From JAEDHM01 sp964368645 (lineage in GTDB: Bacteria > Bacillota > Clostridia > Christensenellales > CAG-1252): a stretch of DNA of 64,000 nucleotides. Positions 25,408 to 36,800 of this stretch are shown here, piece by piece. Position 1 is the stretch's first letter. Each line of letters starts with the position of its first letter. The translations under genes and the position numbers were made by a program. The stretch is taken from assembly GCA_964368645.1 (NCBI GenBank), contig CAYJBY010000017.1, positions 1 to 64,000 of the forward strand. Direction: 5' to 3'. Under the pieces are notes generated by a model, which was not told the DNA's origin, did no database searches, and saw only the letters and a program-made list of their open reading frames with translations.

Positions 25408-26076
25408 ATGATAATAGGCATAGTCGTAGCCCTGAAAAGAGAAAGCGAGTACCTAAAAAGCAGATTAGGTGCGCCGATTGAGGAAAACCGTCTTTGCGGA
25501 GTGGATTTTAACGTCTATAAGGTTGGCGAAAACACTGCCGTTATAGCTGATTGCGGCGCAGGAGTGTCCGAGGCGGCGTCTGCGGCGGCAATACTTGTAG
25601 CTAATTACAAGGCAGAGCTTCTGCTTAATTACGGATACGTTGGCGGCTTGGTGAAAAATCTAGGAGTATCCGACATTATTACGGTTAAGAGCGTTGTTCA
25701 GCACGACTACGATTTGACCGCTTTCGGAGAGCCCTTAGGCAAACACGACTGCCTTGACTCCGCATACATAGAGGCTGATCCTTATTATACGGAAAAGCTT
25801 GCAAAGAACTTGCCCTCGGCTGTAATCGCTTGCGGTAACTCCTTCGTATCCAACCAACAGGATAAAACGCGTATCGCGGAAGCCTTTAACGCGTCTATAT
25901 GCGATATGGAGAGCGCAGGCATTGCTCTCGTTGCAAAACGCAGTGGAATACCCTTTGCAATGGTTAAACTGATTTCGGACGGCGTTGAAGGAGATTCCAC
26001 CGCCGCATTTGCCGCCAACAGTCACAACATATCGGATTGTTCGGATATTATTTACGATTTTTTACTTGGAGAATAA
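25408..26076 (+). CDS. mtnN: 5'-Methylthioadenosine/S-adenosylhomocysteine nucleosidase
   Basis: 222 aa. The enzyme splits adenine from SAH and MTA, and with SAH gives S-ribosylhomocysteine, the LuxS substrate. Motifs: IGIVVALKRESEYL at the start (Glu in the active site), CGAGVSEAASAAAIL, and CDMESAGIALVAKRSGIPF with the nucleoside-binding Met-Glu, then KLISDGV with the catalytic Asp. Family copies usually read VGFSK and VEMEGAA, so this one is somewhat divergent. GAGGAG lies six bases before ATG. Two bases separate its stop from luxS, and the pairing confirms the role. Confidence 0.93.
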   Translation: MIIGIVVALKRESEYLKSRLGAPIEENRLCGVDFNVYKVGENTAVIADCGAGVSEAASAAAILVANYKAELLLNYGYVGGLVKNLGVSDIITVKSVVQHDYDLTAFGEPLGKHDCLDSAYIEADPYYTEKLAKNLPSAVIACGNSFVSNQQDKTRIAEAFNASICDMESAGIALVAKRSGIPFAMVKLISDGVEGDSTAAFAANSHNISDCSDIIYDFLLGE

Positions 26077-26078
26077 CA

Positions 26079-26510
26079 ATGGAAACGATTAAATCTTTTT
26101 TGATAGACCACGACAACCACCCCAAGGGCTTTTACCTTTCGGGCGTTAAGGACGACATATTCACCTACGACCTGCGGTTTAAGATTCCCAACGGCGGTGA
26201 TTATCTTAAAATTGCCGCTATGCACACGGTTGAGCATATCTTCGCAACGGTTATCCGCAACAGCTATGCCAAGGATTCGGTTATCTACTTTGGACCGATG
26301 GGGTGCAGAACGGGTTTTTATCTTCTCCTTAAGGGAATCGAGCCTGAGGAAGCGAAAAAACTCACCGCAGAATGCTTAAAAACCTCGCTTACGGTGGACA
26401 AAATCCCCGGTTCGGGCAAAAAAGAGTGCGGCAATTACAGAAGCCACAGTCTTAAAGGCGCACGTGAGGAAATGCAGGCATATTTGCAGGTTTTGACGGA
26501 AAATCTGTAA
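26079..26510 (+). CDS. luxS: S-ribosylhomocysteine lyase LuxS
   Basis: 143 aa from ATG 26079, which has TGGAGAA upstream; an earlier in-frame start (26037) would lie inside mtnN. LuxS makes homocysteine and the AI-2 precursor DPD. Metal ligands: H49 and H53 in HTVEH (usually HTLEH), and C117 in ECGNYRSH. The catalytic Cys is C76 in GPMGCRTGFY. It is about 10-15 residues shorter than Bacillus LuxS. Co-transcribed with mtnN, and closed by the terminator at 26532. Confidence 0.95.
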   Translation: METIKSFLIDHDNHPKGFYLSGVKDDIFTYDLRFKIPNGGDYLKIAAMHTVEHIFATVIRNSYAKDSVIYFGPMGCRTGFYLLLKGIEPEEAKKLTAECLKTSLTVDKIPGSGKKECGNYRSHSLKGAREEMQAYLQVLTENL

Positions 26511-26531
26511 TTATCAATCAATAATCGACAA

Positions 26532-26566
26532 AAAACGCGGTATCTTAACTGGTGCCGCGTTTTTTA
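26532..26566 (+). terminator. Rho-independent terminator of mtnN-luxS
   Basis: AAAACGCGG (26532-26540) pairs with CCGCGTTTT (26555-26563), followed by Ts. The A-rich start makes it potentially bidirectional. The second parS site begins one base after it. Confidence 0.85.
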
Positions 26567-26582
26567 TGTTCCACGTGGAACG
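26567..26582. promoter_or_regulatory. parS site 2
   Basis: TGTTCCACGTGGAACG, identical in all 16 bases and in orientation to site 1, exactly 1,900 bp away. It lies in non-coding DNA between the luxS terminator and the repeat region. Confidence 0.9.
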
Positions 26583-26599
26583 TGTTTTCTGCTTTTCGA

Positions 26600-27153
26600 T
26601 TAACCGACTTTAGTCGGTTAAAATTTTCCTTATTGATGGCGAAAGTGTGAGGAACGAAAAGAAGCGCGACACGGATAGAGAAAAAGTAATTGTGATAAGG
26701 ATAGAGGAATAATGTGATAAGGATAGAGAAAGAGCAGTGATAAGGATAGAGAAAGAGCAGTGATAAGGATAGAGAAAAATGTAATGAGGACGGAGGGTGG
26801 AAGATAAGGGTAGATGGGTGTGACAAGGCTAGAGAAAGAACTGTAACAAGGACAGAGCGTGGACATAAGGGTGGGGAGGAAACGTGACAAGGATATAGAG
26901 ATAGCGCGTAAACGCGAGATTCTTCGTCACAATAGATTGTTCCTCAGAATGACAGTGTGGAGTAATGCTTGTTTTCGGATTTATCGTGACAGGCAGTGGG
27001 GTTGTTTTTTTGTGTGGCGTTTCTGTCTTTTTTTGTTGAGGATATGGAGCGAAAACGTGACAAGGATAGAGAAAGGATAGTGACAAGGATAAAGAAAGAG
27101 CGCGTAAACGCGAGATTCTTCGTCACAATAGATTGTTCCTCAGAATGACAGTG
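26600..27153. repeat. Repeat-rich non-coding region after luxS
   Basis: 26600-26621 is a hairpin (TTAACCGACT and complement). 26690-26900 is a degenerate tandem of GTGATAAGGATAGAGAAAG, about 23-25 bp per unit, drifting to GTGACAAGGATAGAG. 26903-26955 and 27094-27153 are family 1 hairpin copies. No gene is supported, and the Ser/Leu-rich minus-strand frames here are translations of the repeat. Confidence 0.8.
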
Positions 27154-27253
27154 NNNNNNNNNNNNNNNNNNNNNNNNNNNNNNNNNNNNNNNNNNNNNNN
27201 NNNNNNNNNNNNNNNNNNNNNNNNNNNNNNNNNNNNNNNNNNNNNNNNNNNNN
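27154..27253. other. Assembly gap (100 N) in a repeat
   Basis: Both sides carry the same unit starting AGGATAGTGACAAGGATAAA (27074 and 27254), so at least one repeat of about 80 bp is duplicated here and the gap size is unknown. Confidence 0.95.
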
Positions 27254-27360
27254 AGGATAGTGACAAGGATAAAGAAAGAGCGCGTAAACGCGAGATTCTT
27301 CGTCACAACAAGGTTGCTCCTCAGAATGACAATGTAAAACAAGATCACTCCTCAGAGTGA
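27254..27360. repeat. Repeat unit and family 1 hairpin after the gap
   Basis: The family 1 copy has inner stem CAAC/GTTG (CACAACAAGGTTGC) where the copy before the gap has ACAAT/ATTGT, a paired change. Short echoes of CTCAGA(A/G)TGACA follow. Confidence 0.8.
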
Positions 27361-27500
27361 CAGTTAAAACGAGGTCATGCCGGTTAATAACGTAAACGTG
27401 GGTGGCTGTGGGTATGAAAAAATGACAAGCCCAAGGTAACGGGGTGGGTTTTCTGTCCTTTTTGTTGAGGATATGGAAAAATAACATAAACGGGGGCGGT

Positions 27501-27676
27501 GGTGGATAACTCGGTGCATAAGTTGAAAAGTTTTGCACTTTTCCACATTTTGGCGGTGGATAAGAAGCTATCTTTGCGCAAAAAACAGAGCTTTTTCCGC
27601 AAAAAGCGCATAGATATGTGACTTTCGGGTGGTAAAAACTCCCAAATCCTCGATTTCGTAAAATTTTTGTGAATAA
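27501..27676. promoter_or_regulatory. Cluster of four DnaA-box-like sequences (candidate origin element)
   Basis: Compared with TTATNCACA: 27501-27509 GGTGGATAA (minus box, 8 of 9), 27539-27547 TTTTCCACA (8 of 9), 27555-27563 GGTGGATAA (8 of 9), 27668-27676 TGTGAATAA (minus box, full match). An AT-rich stretch follows at about 27690-27725. The cluster is about 1 kb from parS site 2 and at a change of gene direction. dnaA is not in the window. Confidence 0.5.
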
Positions 27677-27677
27677 C

Positions 27678-27707
27678 TTGCTACGCGCTTCGCGTATATG
27701 CTATAAT
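27678..27707 (+). promoter_or_regulatory. Extended -10 promoter of the giant surface protein gene
   Basis: TTGCTA (27678-27683), 18 bp, then TGCTATAAT with a perfect -10 at 27702-27707 and the TGN extension. The full-match DnaA box (27668-27676) abuts the -35 box, so DnaA could affect it. Confidence 0.7.
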
Positions 27708-27749
27708 TACGTAAATATATGTATAGGGGTATTCGCACAAGCGCATAAC

Positions 27750-27891
27750 TCCAAAGCCGTTAATTCGGCGCAAAGGCGGTTGGTCGGCCGAGAACTGTCG
27801 GACTAAGACAGTTTTCCTATCCGCTCCTACCGTGGGACTAATTCACGGTGCGCAGGCAATACGCGCACACGCATTACAGGAGGTTAATCGT
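27750..27891 (+). promoter_or_regulatory. Structured 5' leader of the giant gene
   Basis: About 180 nt lie between promoter and ATG. Visible hairpins: GCCG/CGGC (27756-27769), AACTGTC/GACAGTT (27793-27813) and CCGTG/CACGG (27830-27848). The last two present the same loop sequence GGACTAA (27800-27806 and 27835-27841). AGGAGG (27878-27883) follows eight bases before ATG. It does not match conserved cores I know for common riboswitches. Confidence 0.55.
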
Positions 27892-30800
27892 ATGGCACGA
27901 CAGCAAACAGGACGGAACAAGGGCGGCAAGTGCTGCCTGACTTGCTTGATAATAAGCGTAGTTATTCTTGTGCTGATGGTGGTCGGCGTTATCGTCGGCG
28001 CCAATTTTGCATTTAACAAATTCGTAAGCCCGATGATCGGCGGCGTTTCTCTCAAGGACGCTTGGTCGTTAATCAGGGGCATTTATAAGGCGGACGAGGA
28101 CAAGATCGTCACTCAGCCTTATTCCGAAGCCGACCTCATCGGCGAGGGCGGTTTTTACGCCAACCTAAACGACGCTTTACTCCAAAAGCCCTACACCGAG
28201 GCGGAGTGCCGCGACCTGTACATTAACGAGAAGGGCGCGGAGAGCTATGCCGCGCTGACGGACAAGCAGAAAGCCGAGGTGGTGGAAGCGGAGTACGTTA
28301 CCCAGAAGGGTACCGAGCAATACAACGCTTTAAGCGCGGAGGATAAGGCGAAAATCAAGTACTACCGTATCACCGTTGACGCGCTTTTGGACGCCGTGGA
28401 CATCAAGTCGTTGGTTGCCGAGGGCGAGGTAACGGAAATTGCCTTTGCCGGCGAGGACGATTCTAGCGACAGTGAGAGCGGCGATATGACCGAGACTCTT
28501 AACGCCGTACTCTCTCGGCTTGTTTTCGACTTTGCCACTATCCGCAACTACTATCCCTACGACAGCGAGGACGAGGCTAGCGGCAACGTGACCTCCGACC
28601 AGAAGAAAGCCTACAACGCAGGCATAACCACCTTTACCATTACGGGCGAGCAGGTTGCCGCGCTGATTAACTCCATAGTGACCACAGTCTTAAGCGGCGA
28701 CAACGGACTTTTGTCCAATATGAACGTGGATATGCTTAAGAACGTGGATTTGGCTACCCTAGTGACCATACCGCAGGTTGTAGTCAAGAACACCTCCGAA
28801 AACCTTGCATCCTTAACCACCGAGCAGATTAACGCTTCCACCCAGTTGGGCGTTACCGTTAAACTGGCTTTACAGCAGGCGGTGGACGGCGTTGCCGATT
28901 CACTTTTGACTCAATATAACCTGCCTAAATTCCTCAAGACCTTTATCGGCTGGCTGGTTCCCGATAACCTCTTCCTCACCGCAATGATTTATCCTCTTGC
29001 CGAGGGTAAGGAAGCGTCTTTGGTAATCAACAACTACGACGAAAATCAGTGCAAAACCCTCAATACCATACTCAATACCCTAGTCGGCGACAAGCTCTCC
29101 TCTATGCTGGGCGGCGCGGACGAGGAAAGTCAGGCTATGGCTGCCGAGGGCGACGAGGTTGGCGCAACCGCCAACGCGTTCCTTGTTTCTCTTAACGACA
29201 AGGCGGCACAGCTTTTCGGTAAGCTGAAACAAATCGTACCTCTTAACTTCACGCAGGACGGCGGCAAGGTGGCTTTAAGATTAGAGCATATCCAAGCGGT
29301 TCTGAATTTTGCGGGACTTTACGACGCGGAGAACCCCGACGCGGCGACTAACGTCACTCCTCATATGTTCCTTTCCGCCCTTAACGGTATGGCTAACGCC
29401 TACGCGGTTACGGACGCAACCTACATAGAGAAACTCGCTATCAACCACAACGGCGTTTTCTGCCGCAACTGCTATGCGACATCGGGCACCTTAACCCACG
29501 TTGAGAACGCCTGTATCCGCGAAAAGTCCGATACGGAAACCGCCTTATACCGTTGCTCGGTTTGCCACGACGAGAACGGCGGCTACACCGCCACCGACCT
29601 TTTCCTGTACAATCTGGAAAGCAATTACGCTTTGGACGAGGGTTCTCTCTCCGAAAGCGGATTTTCGATTACCAATCTGGAGGCACTGTCCTCTATAACC
29701 GACGATATTAATATGGAAAACCTCAACTTTGTTGACTACACCGCTTTCGCCACCGAAAACGCCGCCAACGACAGTATAAGGGTTTATCTGTACGATATCA
29801 GCTTGGCTCACCTGCTGTCCGAGGCTATCGCAGGCGGATTGGACGGCTTTAACCTAGGCGCGGCAGGCGATGACGAAAGTTCCGAGGGCGAGGGTTCCTC
29901 CGCTTCCGACTTATTGCAGAAGCTTTCCTTCAACCGCGTCAATATCAAAAAGGACGGCGAGGACGTAAGCCGCGCTACCTACGATTACACCGTTAAGGAA
30001 AAACAGGGCGACTCCGAGGTGTCCGTTGCCAAGACGGCTAATAACGTCACTATCAAGAATTACACCTTTAACGTGGTTGCCGAGCTGAAAATCACCGAGC
30101 TTTTGAATAGCTTTTTAGGTAACGGAGAGGAGAGCGCAACTGCCGCCGCTTCCGATTACAGCGCGATAATTTCCACCCTTACGGACGCTCTGCCCCAGCT
30201 CTTCACTCTCCAAATCGTTATGTCGGTCAGAGAGGTTTACGGCGCGGACGGCGCGTTGGTCGTAAGACAATTCGCCCCTGCCGACGGCTCCAACGGTATA
30301 GAGGTCAACAAGTTCGACCTTGAATACACCCAAAAGCTGTTAGACACGCTGAAACTGCTGGTTTCCAAGTTCGCAGACGCTTCCACGGCGGATATGATTT
30401 CCGCAGACGGGATACTTAATCTGCTTTCCTCCACCTTCGACCAGGTGTTCACTATGCTGGAGACCACCCTCAACGCCGAAATGCACTTGACGGACGGCGC
30501 GGTGGTTCTTCCCAACATTTACGAGGTGGTAAGCGGTTACGTTTACTCTATGGAAAAGAGCAAATCCGACAACCCCGAAAACGTCACTAAGCTTTCCGCA
30601 AGAGAGACCTGTCAGGTCTTCGAGGGTATTTACCAAAGCGGTATAGTCACCTATGACGTTACCGAGGCGGCAACCGGCGCATACGTTCTAGTCGGCAACG
30701 AGTACGTTCCCTATGACGCAGGCAATTCCGCTCACGCAGGCTTAACACGCTATACTATATCGGTAAGCGGCACCGCGGCAACAGGCTCGGTCAGCCTTGC

Positions 30801-33800
30801 CGACACCAAGAATATCATCAAGGCGGAGGAAAAGGACGGACAGGAGTTCCTGTCGGCTTTATCCGCTAACTACTACCTAACCACCGACCTTAAGGCTTCC
30901 GAGCTTTTCGGCGGCAACCTTTCCTCTATGCTTGGCGCGGACAGTATCAACTTCCGCAAAACTCTTGACTTCTCCACAGGCACGGCGGTTGACGTCAGCG
31001 GTTATTCCGCCGCGCTTATGGGCGCGTACTACGGCGGCAATTATTACTATCCTGCCACCGCCACCGTATTTTATATTGTAAAGGAAGGTGGCGCGTATAT
31101 CGCGGACGGCAACGGCGGCTACCGCAAAACCACAGGAAGCGAAACGGGTACCCACGACGCTTTCGTTCCCGAGCTTTACGTTAAGGTGACGGACGGCGAG
31201 CTGCACGCGGATTACTACACCGCGGCAAGCCCCGCTCAAATCGCGGCAGGTACCGACCTGTACATTAAGCGTGAGCTTAGAGATGGTCTTTATAAGGACG
31301 AGAGGGCAACCTCTTCCCTGTCTGTCAATATGACGGGCGCGGCTCTTGCTTCCATACTCAACGCAGGCGGTATTCTGGACAGTATCGCTTTCGCGCAAGC
31401 AGGCGAGGGCGATGAAGCTTCCATTATCAGCTCCCTTGAGGTCTTAACCGCATCAATTACCCACGACGCGGACTATATGTATATGAATATAGAGCTTCGC
31501 GCGGTTTTGGACGGCAGTTCTCTCGGCGGCGGCGAGGACGCGGTGCTGGATCCCTCTAAGTTCCTGCCCGGTTATCTTTACGTTACCGCACAGGTGATAC
31601 TGGACGGCACAGCCGCCGATTACGCAGAGAATAACGGCAAGGCTACCGCCAACACCGCAGGAGCATACGTCAAAACCTCCGACGGTTTTGTGCTTTACGA
31701 CAGTGCGGCGGCGGCTCATCAGGGCTTGCCCCGTTACGATTACGTACCCCGTTACACTACCGAGGTTATCGTCAACAAAATGCAGTCCGAGGCTAACGCC
31801 AACCTCTTCCACGTTATCACCGCTTTGACAGGCTCTGCCTTCGATACGGATACCATTTGCGGAACGGTGCGCGACTCTATCTCCGTGGCGTTCTCTCAAA
31901 TCAGCGATTACGTTCCCCTGGTCTATGACTATACGGGCAACACCCTTGTTTTAAGCAACATTTTCGACGTGCTTAACAATTTGGCTTTCCGCGCCGAAAG
32001 AGATAAGAATATCGCAGAGCTTGAGGCAAGCGTTACCCCTGCCAACGAGGCTACGGTCAATGCCCAAATCGCCGCTGAAAGAGCGAGAACCTACGTCGGC
32101 GACGCCGTTGAGAACGAGGCTTTGCGCTTCGACCTCAAGGAGTTCGGCAGACAGCCCGAGGCGGTTTTGGACGTTCAGAACGGCAAGGGCTACATACAGG
32201 ACGCGGAGGGTGCGTACGTCACTCTTGACGCAGGCGTTACCTTTGTTGACTACGACGCGACCGACGACGCTCACACAGGCTTGGCGCGTTACAAGAAAAA
32301 CGACCTGAACGGCTTGTCCGTTTTGGATAATATCTTCGCAGAGGGCGATTCCGAGGAGTTTATCGACAACCTCAACCGCTACTACTATATCAACGGCGGC
32401 ACGGCAGGGGATAAGTTTATCACCTCCGCCGACCTGCTTTCCGGCAATATCTTCGGTGACGGCGACGGCGGTCTGGGCGCAGACTTTATCCTCTTTAACG
32501 GCACTCAAAGCTACACCGATTCCAACGGCAACGTACTTACCCTTAAGGGCGTGTATAACGACGACACGGCGTTCTCCGCCGAGGACTTCTCCGTCCGTAT
32601 GAACGATAAGGCTTTAGCCGACCTGTTGTATTCAGGCAGTGACTCCGACGACACGGACGACGTTACCGACCACCAAATCGCCTTGGGCGGTATGGGCGCG
32701 GCAACCGTTACCCAAATCAGCATTTACGAGGAGAGCGCAGGGGGCGTAACCAAGACGCTTATGGAGCTTTGCCTTAAGGCGGCTCTTGCTATGGACGGCG
32801 AGGTTGCGGCTCTTATGCCCGATTATCTGTTTATCACCGTTACGGTGGACTTGGGCAAGGCTCTTTCCACGATAGAGGACACCGAACCCACCAGCCCGAC
32901 CTACGGACAGCAAATCGGTGCGCTTACCGAGGAGGACGTTACTCTTAAACTTAACGGCTTGGACGAGGCGGAAACCTCCGCTTTCTTCGCAAGACTTACC
33001 AAGCTCACTTCCGCAATCGGCGCGGACGCAGGCGACCTCAACGAGGACTATATCAAGTCTATGATAGCGGATACCGTCAGCGGTAATATGTCCGCTCTTT
33101 CCGCTTTGCCGGGTATCGGCTACGGCGAGGACGAGGGTGACGTAGGTTATATTTCCCTGCCCGATATTTTCACCGTGCTGATAGACAAATGCACAATAAG
33201 CGACCTTACCTTTAACCCCGACGGCACCGTGAAAACACAGAACGTAGGCGGCGCACAGGCTATAGTTACCGCGGAAACCACTCCCGAAAACCTCTGCGCA
33301 AGACTTAGAGCTTTCGGCTCCCTGACTTCCGATTCTATCGGCGTTACGGGTGAGAATATCACCTCTATCGCCCTTACGGACGTAGCTGACCTTGCCAACA
33401 CCGATATTAACGCCACCGCTGATTTCGCCGCGACTTACAACTCCTTCTACACCCAAGCGGACGGCGACGCGTTTATGCTGGACTTCAGCCGCAATATGTA
33501 TCTTACCAAGGTGTTTAAGGCGGACGACCTTCTTGGCGAAAGCTCCGCAGTGAGCAGCTTAGGCGAGGACGACCTTAACTTCAAAGGCATTTACGATTAC
33601 AGCACAGGCACTATGACCGAGATTTCCGCTCTTACCTTGGCTTCCGATTACAGCTTCGGCGGCGATTACTACTACGTCAGCACGGAGGGCGGCTATTATA
33701 AGGACGGTACGGATATCAAACTGCTTGCGGACGGTTACGTAAACGGCGACAAGTACGCCAAGCGTCAGCTTTTCTACGGCGTTTACAAGGACGGCAGAGA

Positions 33801-36800
33801 ATGGTCGTCTTTAACCACCCAACTTAACAACAAGGCGTTGGGTGCCTTGGCTTACGAGTTTACGGGCGCAGGTATCGAAATCGGCGACGTGAAATGTATT
33901 AGCTGTGACGGCACCGTTGACGTTGACAACAACGGAAAGTGCGACGTATGCGGCGGCGCAATGAAGGGTATGGGCACCGCCCGTATCGCACAGCTCCTGC
34001 TTAGCGCGGACGCTTTGGGCAACGCATATATTACTGGTATTTTCGTATATACCTCCAACGACGCTTCCAACAAGGCTATTCCCGAAACGCTGGTTTTAAT
34101 CAGCCGTACCCGTATCCAAAAGGACGGCGCGGACGACCTTGACTATCCCACTACGGTGGTAATCAACGGTATGTCCAGAGCGCAGACTATGCAGTTCTTC
34201 CAGAACCTTGAATCCATCAAAACGGGACTTTCGATGAGTCTTGATTTCGGCTTGTCCACCTTAGAGGACACCGTGAGCCAGCAGATGAGCAATATCTTCT
34301 CAGGTCTTACGGGCAAGCTGAGAGGTGCAAGCTACGAGGACGGCGGCATCAAGCTTCCTAACCTCTTCGAGTACTTAGCAGGCGACTCCGAGTTCTATTA
34401 TTACGAGGACGCAAACGGCGATTACGTTAAGGACGGCTCGGATTACAGATTGGCTGTGGTAAGCGACGGCGGCGCGACTCGTTACACCAGAACGGTGGGT
34501 ATGGCGGATTACTATACCTATTACGAGGACGTCGGCGGCGAGTACGTGCAGAAGAGCGTTTACACCGCTTCCGAAAGCGGCTTATACGTTACCTTGGACG
34601 AGGGCGTAAGCTACGTGCTTTACGACTCGGCGGCACCTGAACACGCAGGTCTTACCCGTTACGGCAGAAAGGACGTTATGACCGTCGGCACTTCCGAGGA
34701 TTCGGCTTTGACTCACTACTCCAGAGCTACCAACCCCACCGCGCTTACCCCTGCTCAGCAGAGCGGCGCGATTACCTGTTACGAGGCGGCGGCGGCAAGC
34801 GAGCTTAGAGAGCGTTTGCGCGAGTTCGGCGCGGCTCCCGAGGTCACTAAGAACGAGGGCAATATCACCGCAATCGCCATTGACAAGACTCAAGACTTCA
34901 CCTCGCAGAACACCATCGACTTCGCTTTAAGCTACGACGATTACTATACCGCGGACAGCAGTGCGCAGTTCCTAATCGATTTCAGCCGCAATATGTATCT
35001 GTCTAAGGTGCTTACCACCTCCGACCTTTCCGGCAACCTGTCCTTGGGCGAGGACGACCTCAACTTCAAATACTATTACGATTACAGCAGCGGCGTTATG
35101 GAAAAGGTCGTAAGCCTGTCGGGCGACACCGCGGTTTACGAACGCGCCGAGGACGGCGATTACGTCAAGCTGAACAATAACAGCTACGTTATCTACAACG
35201 GCAGTTCCTCTGTTCACATTGCCGCCGCCAATACTAACGGACGGTTTGACCTTAATTACTACTACGTTATTCCTTACACTCCCAGCTACGTGGACGTGAG
35301 CAATCATTTGGTTTACTATTACTACGAGGCTCCTTTGGGCGCATTCGTTGCGGACGGCTTGGGCGGCTACGTTGGCTATACGGGCGGCTCCGCTACCCGT
35401 TACGACCGCAAGATTTACACCGCTTACGGCAAGACTGCTGAGAATAGCTTTGAGCTTATTAACGGCGAAATCAGCTACTACTACGCAAAGCGCGACCTGT
35501 TCAGCGGCGTTTATAAGGACGACAGAGAGTGGAACGAGCTTAGCAACGTAATGAGCAGTAAGGCTCTTGCTTCCTTGGCGGCGCAGAATAACGGCGCAAT
35601 TGCCATAGGCGATTTAAGCTGTAACGGCTGTACTTCTCCTTTGGACGCCAACGGCGACCGCGTTTGCGACAACTGCTCGGGTGCGGTTAAGCCTGCTACT
35701 GGTTATGCGGAAATCGCACAGCTCATTATCAGCAAGACGGCGGATAACGTGTATTTGACGGGTATCTTCCTGTTCAGCCCCACGATGGATAACTTCGCGC
35801 TCCCCGAGAACCTTGTCTTAATCAGCCGTACCACCATTGAGGAAAACGGCGTGGAGAGCTTGGACTATCCCACCACGATTATTATTAACGGAATGACGGC
35901 GGAGGGAACGCGTATGTTCTTCTCCAACCTGTCCGATATTCAAAAGTCTATGGGACTTAACGGCGATATGCTTTCCAAGGACACTCTTGAAAACACCCTG
36001 AGCGGACAGCTCAAGACGATTTTCGGCGACCTGATGGACGGCATTGACGGCGCAAGCTACGTGGACGGCGGTATCAAGCTCCCCAACCTCTTCGAGTATC
36101 TGACCGCAGGGGATAAGGAGTATTATTACGAGAACGCTAACGGCGGTTACGTTAAGACCTTGACGGGTTACGAGCTCTACAACGCTTCCAATCCCACCCA
36201 CGCGCTCTTGCCGCGCTACGTCAAAACCGAGGGTATGGCGGACAGCTTTGTTTACATCGCTGACGCGACAGGCGATTACGTTACCCTTGACGGCGGTTTG
36301 AGCTACGTTCTTTACGATTCGGCAAACGCGGCGCACAGCGGCGCAAACCGTTACAGCAGAAGCATAGGCACCGATTATTCCTTTACCTACACCCTTTCCG
36401 ACAGCGGCTTATACGTGACCACGGACGGCGGCGCGACCTACGTCAAATACGACAGCACCGTGCATGGCGGCTTACCGCGTTACTCCAAGAGTATCGCGGA
36501 GGGCACCATAAGCGGCGGCGCGGTTTACGAAAAGACGCAGGCTGAAGCGTTGAGAGAGAAGCTTAAGGGCTTCGGCGCAACCCCCGATACACAATCCGTG
36601 ACGCTTACGATTAAGGAAGATTTGGACGGAGAAAAGCAGGTGGAGTATTACAACTCCGTGGCTCTCAACTCGGTGGAGCAGGACTTCTTCGACGCGACGG
36701 ACAATATCGCCTTTATGAATACCTTTAACCGCAATATGTACTCCGCGAACGGTCATTACATCACCGCGGATACACTGTTCAACGGTGTGGTTTCCATCAG

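Noticed and set aside
26545..27086. Ser/Leu/Tyr-rich minus-strand frames of about 90 codons after luxS
   Set aside because: Translations of a purine-rich tandem repeat; frames overlap each other and have no start signal.
27750..27891. Known riboswitch (c-di-GMP, cobalamin, T-box and similar) in the giant gene leader
   Set aside because: None of the conserved cores I know could be aligned convincingly; kept only as a structured leader.
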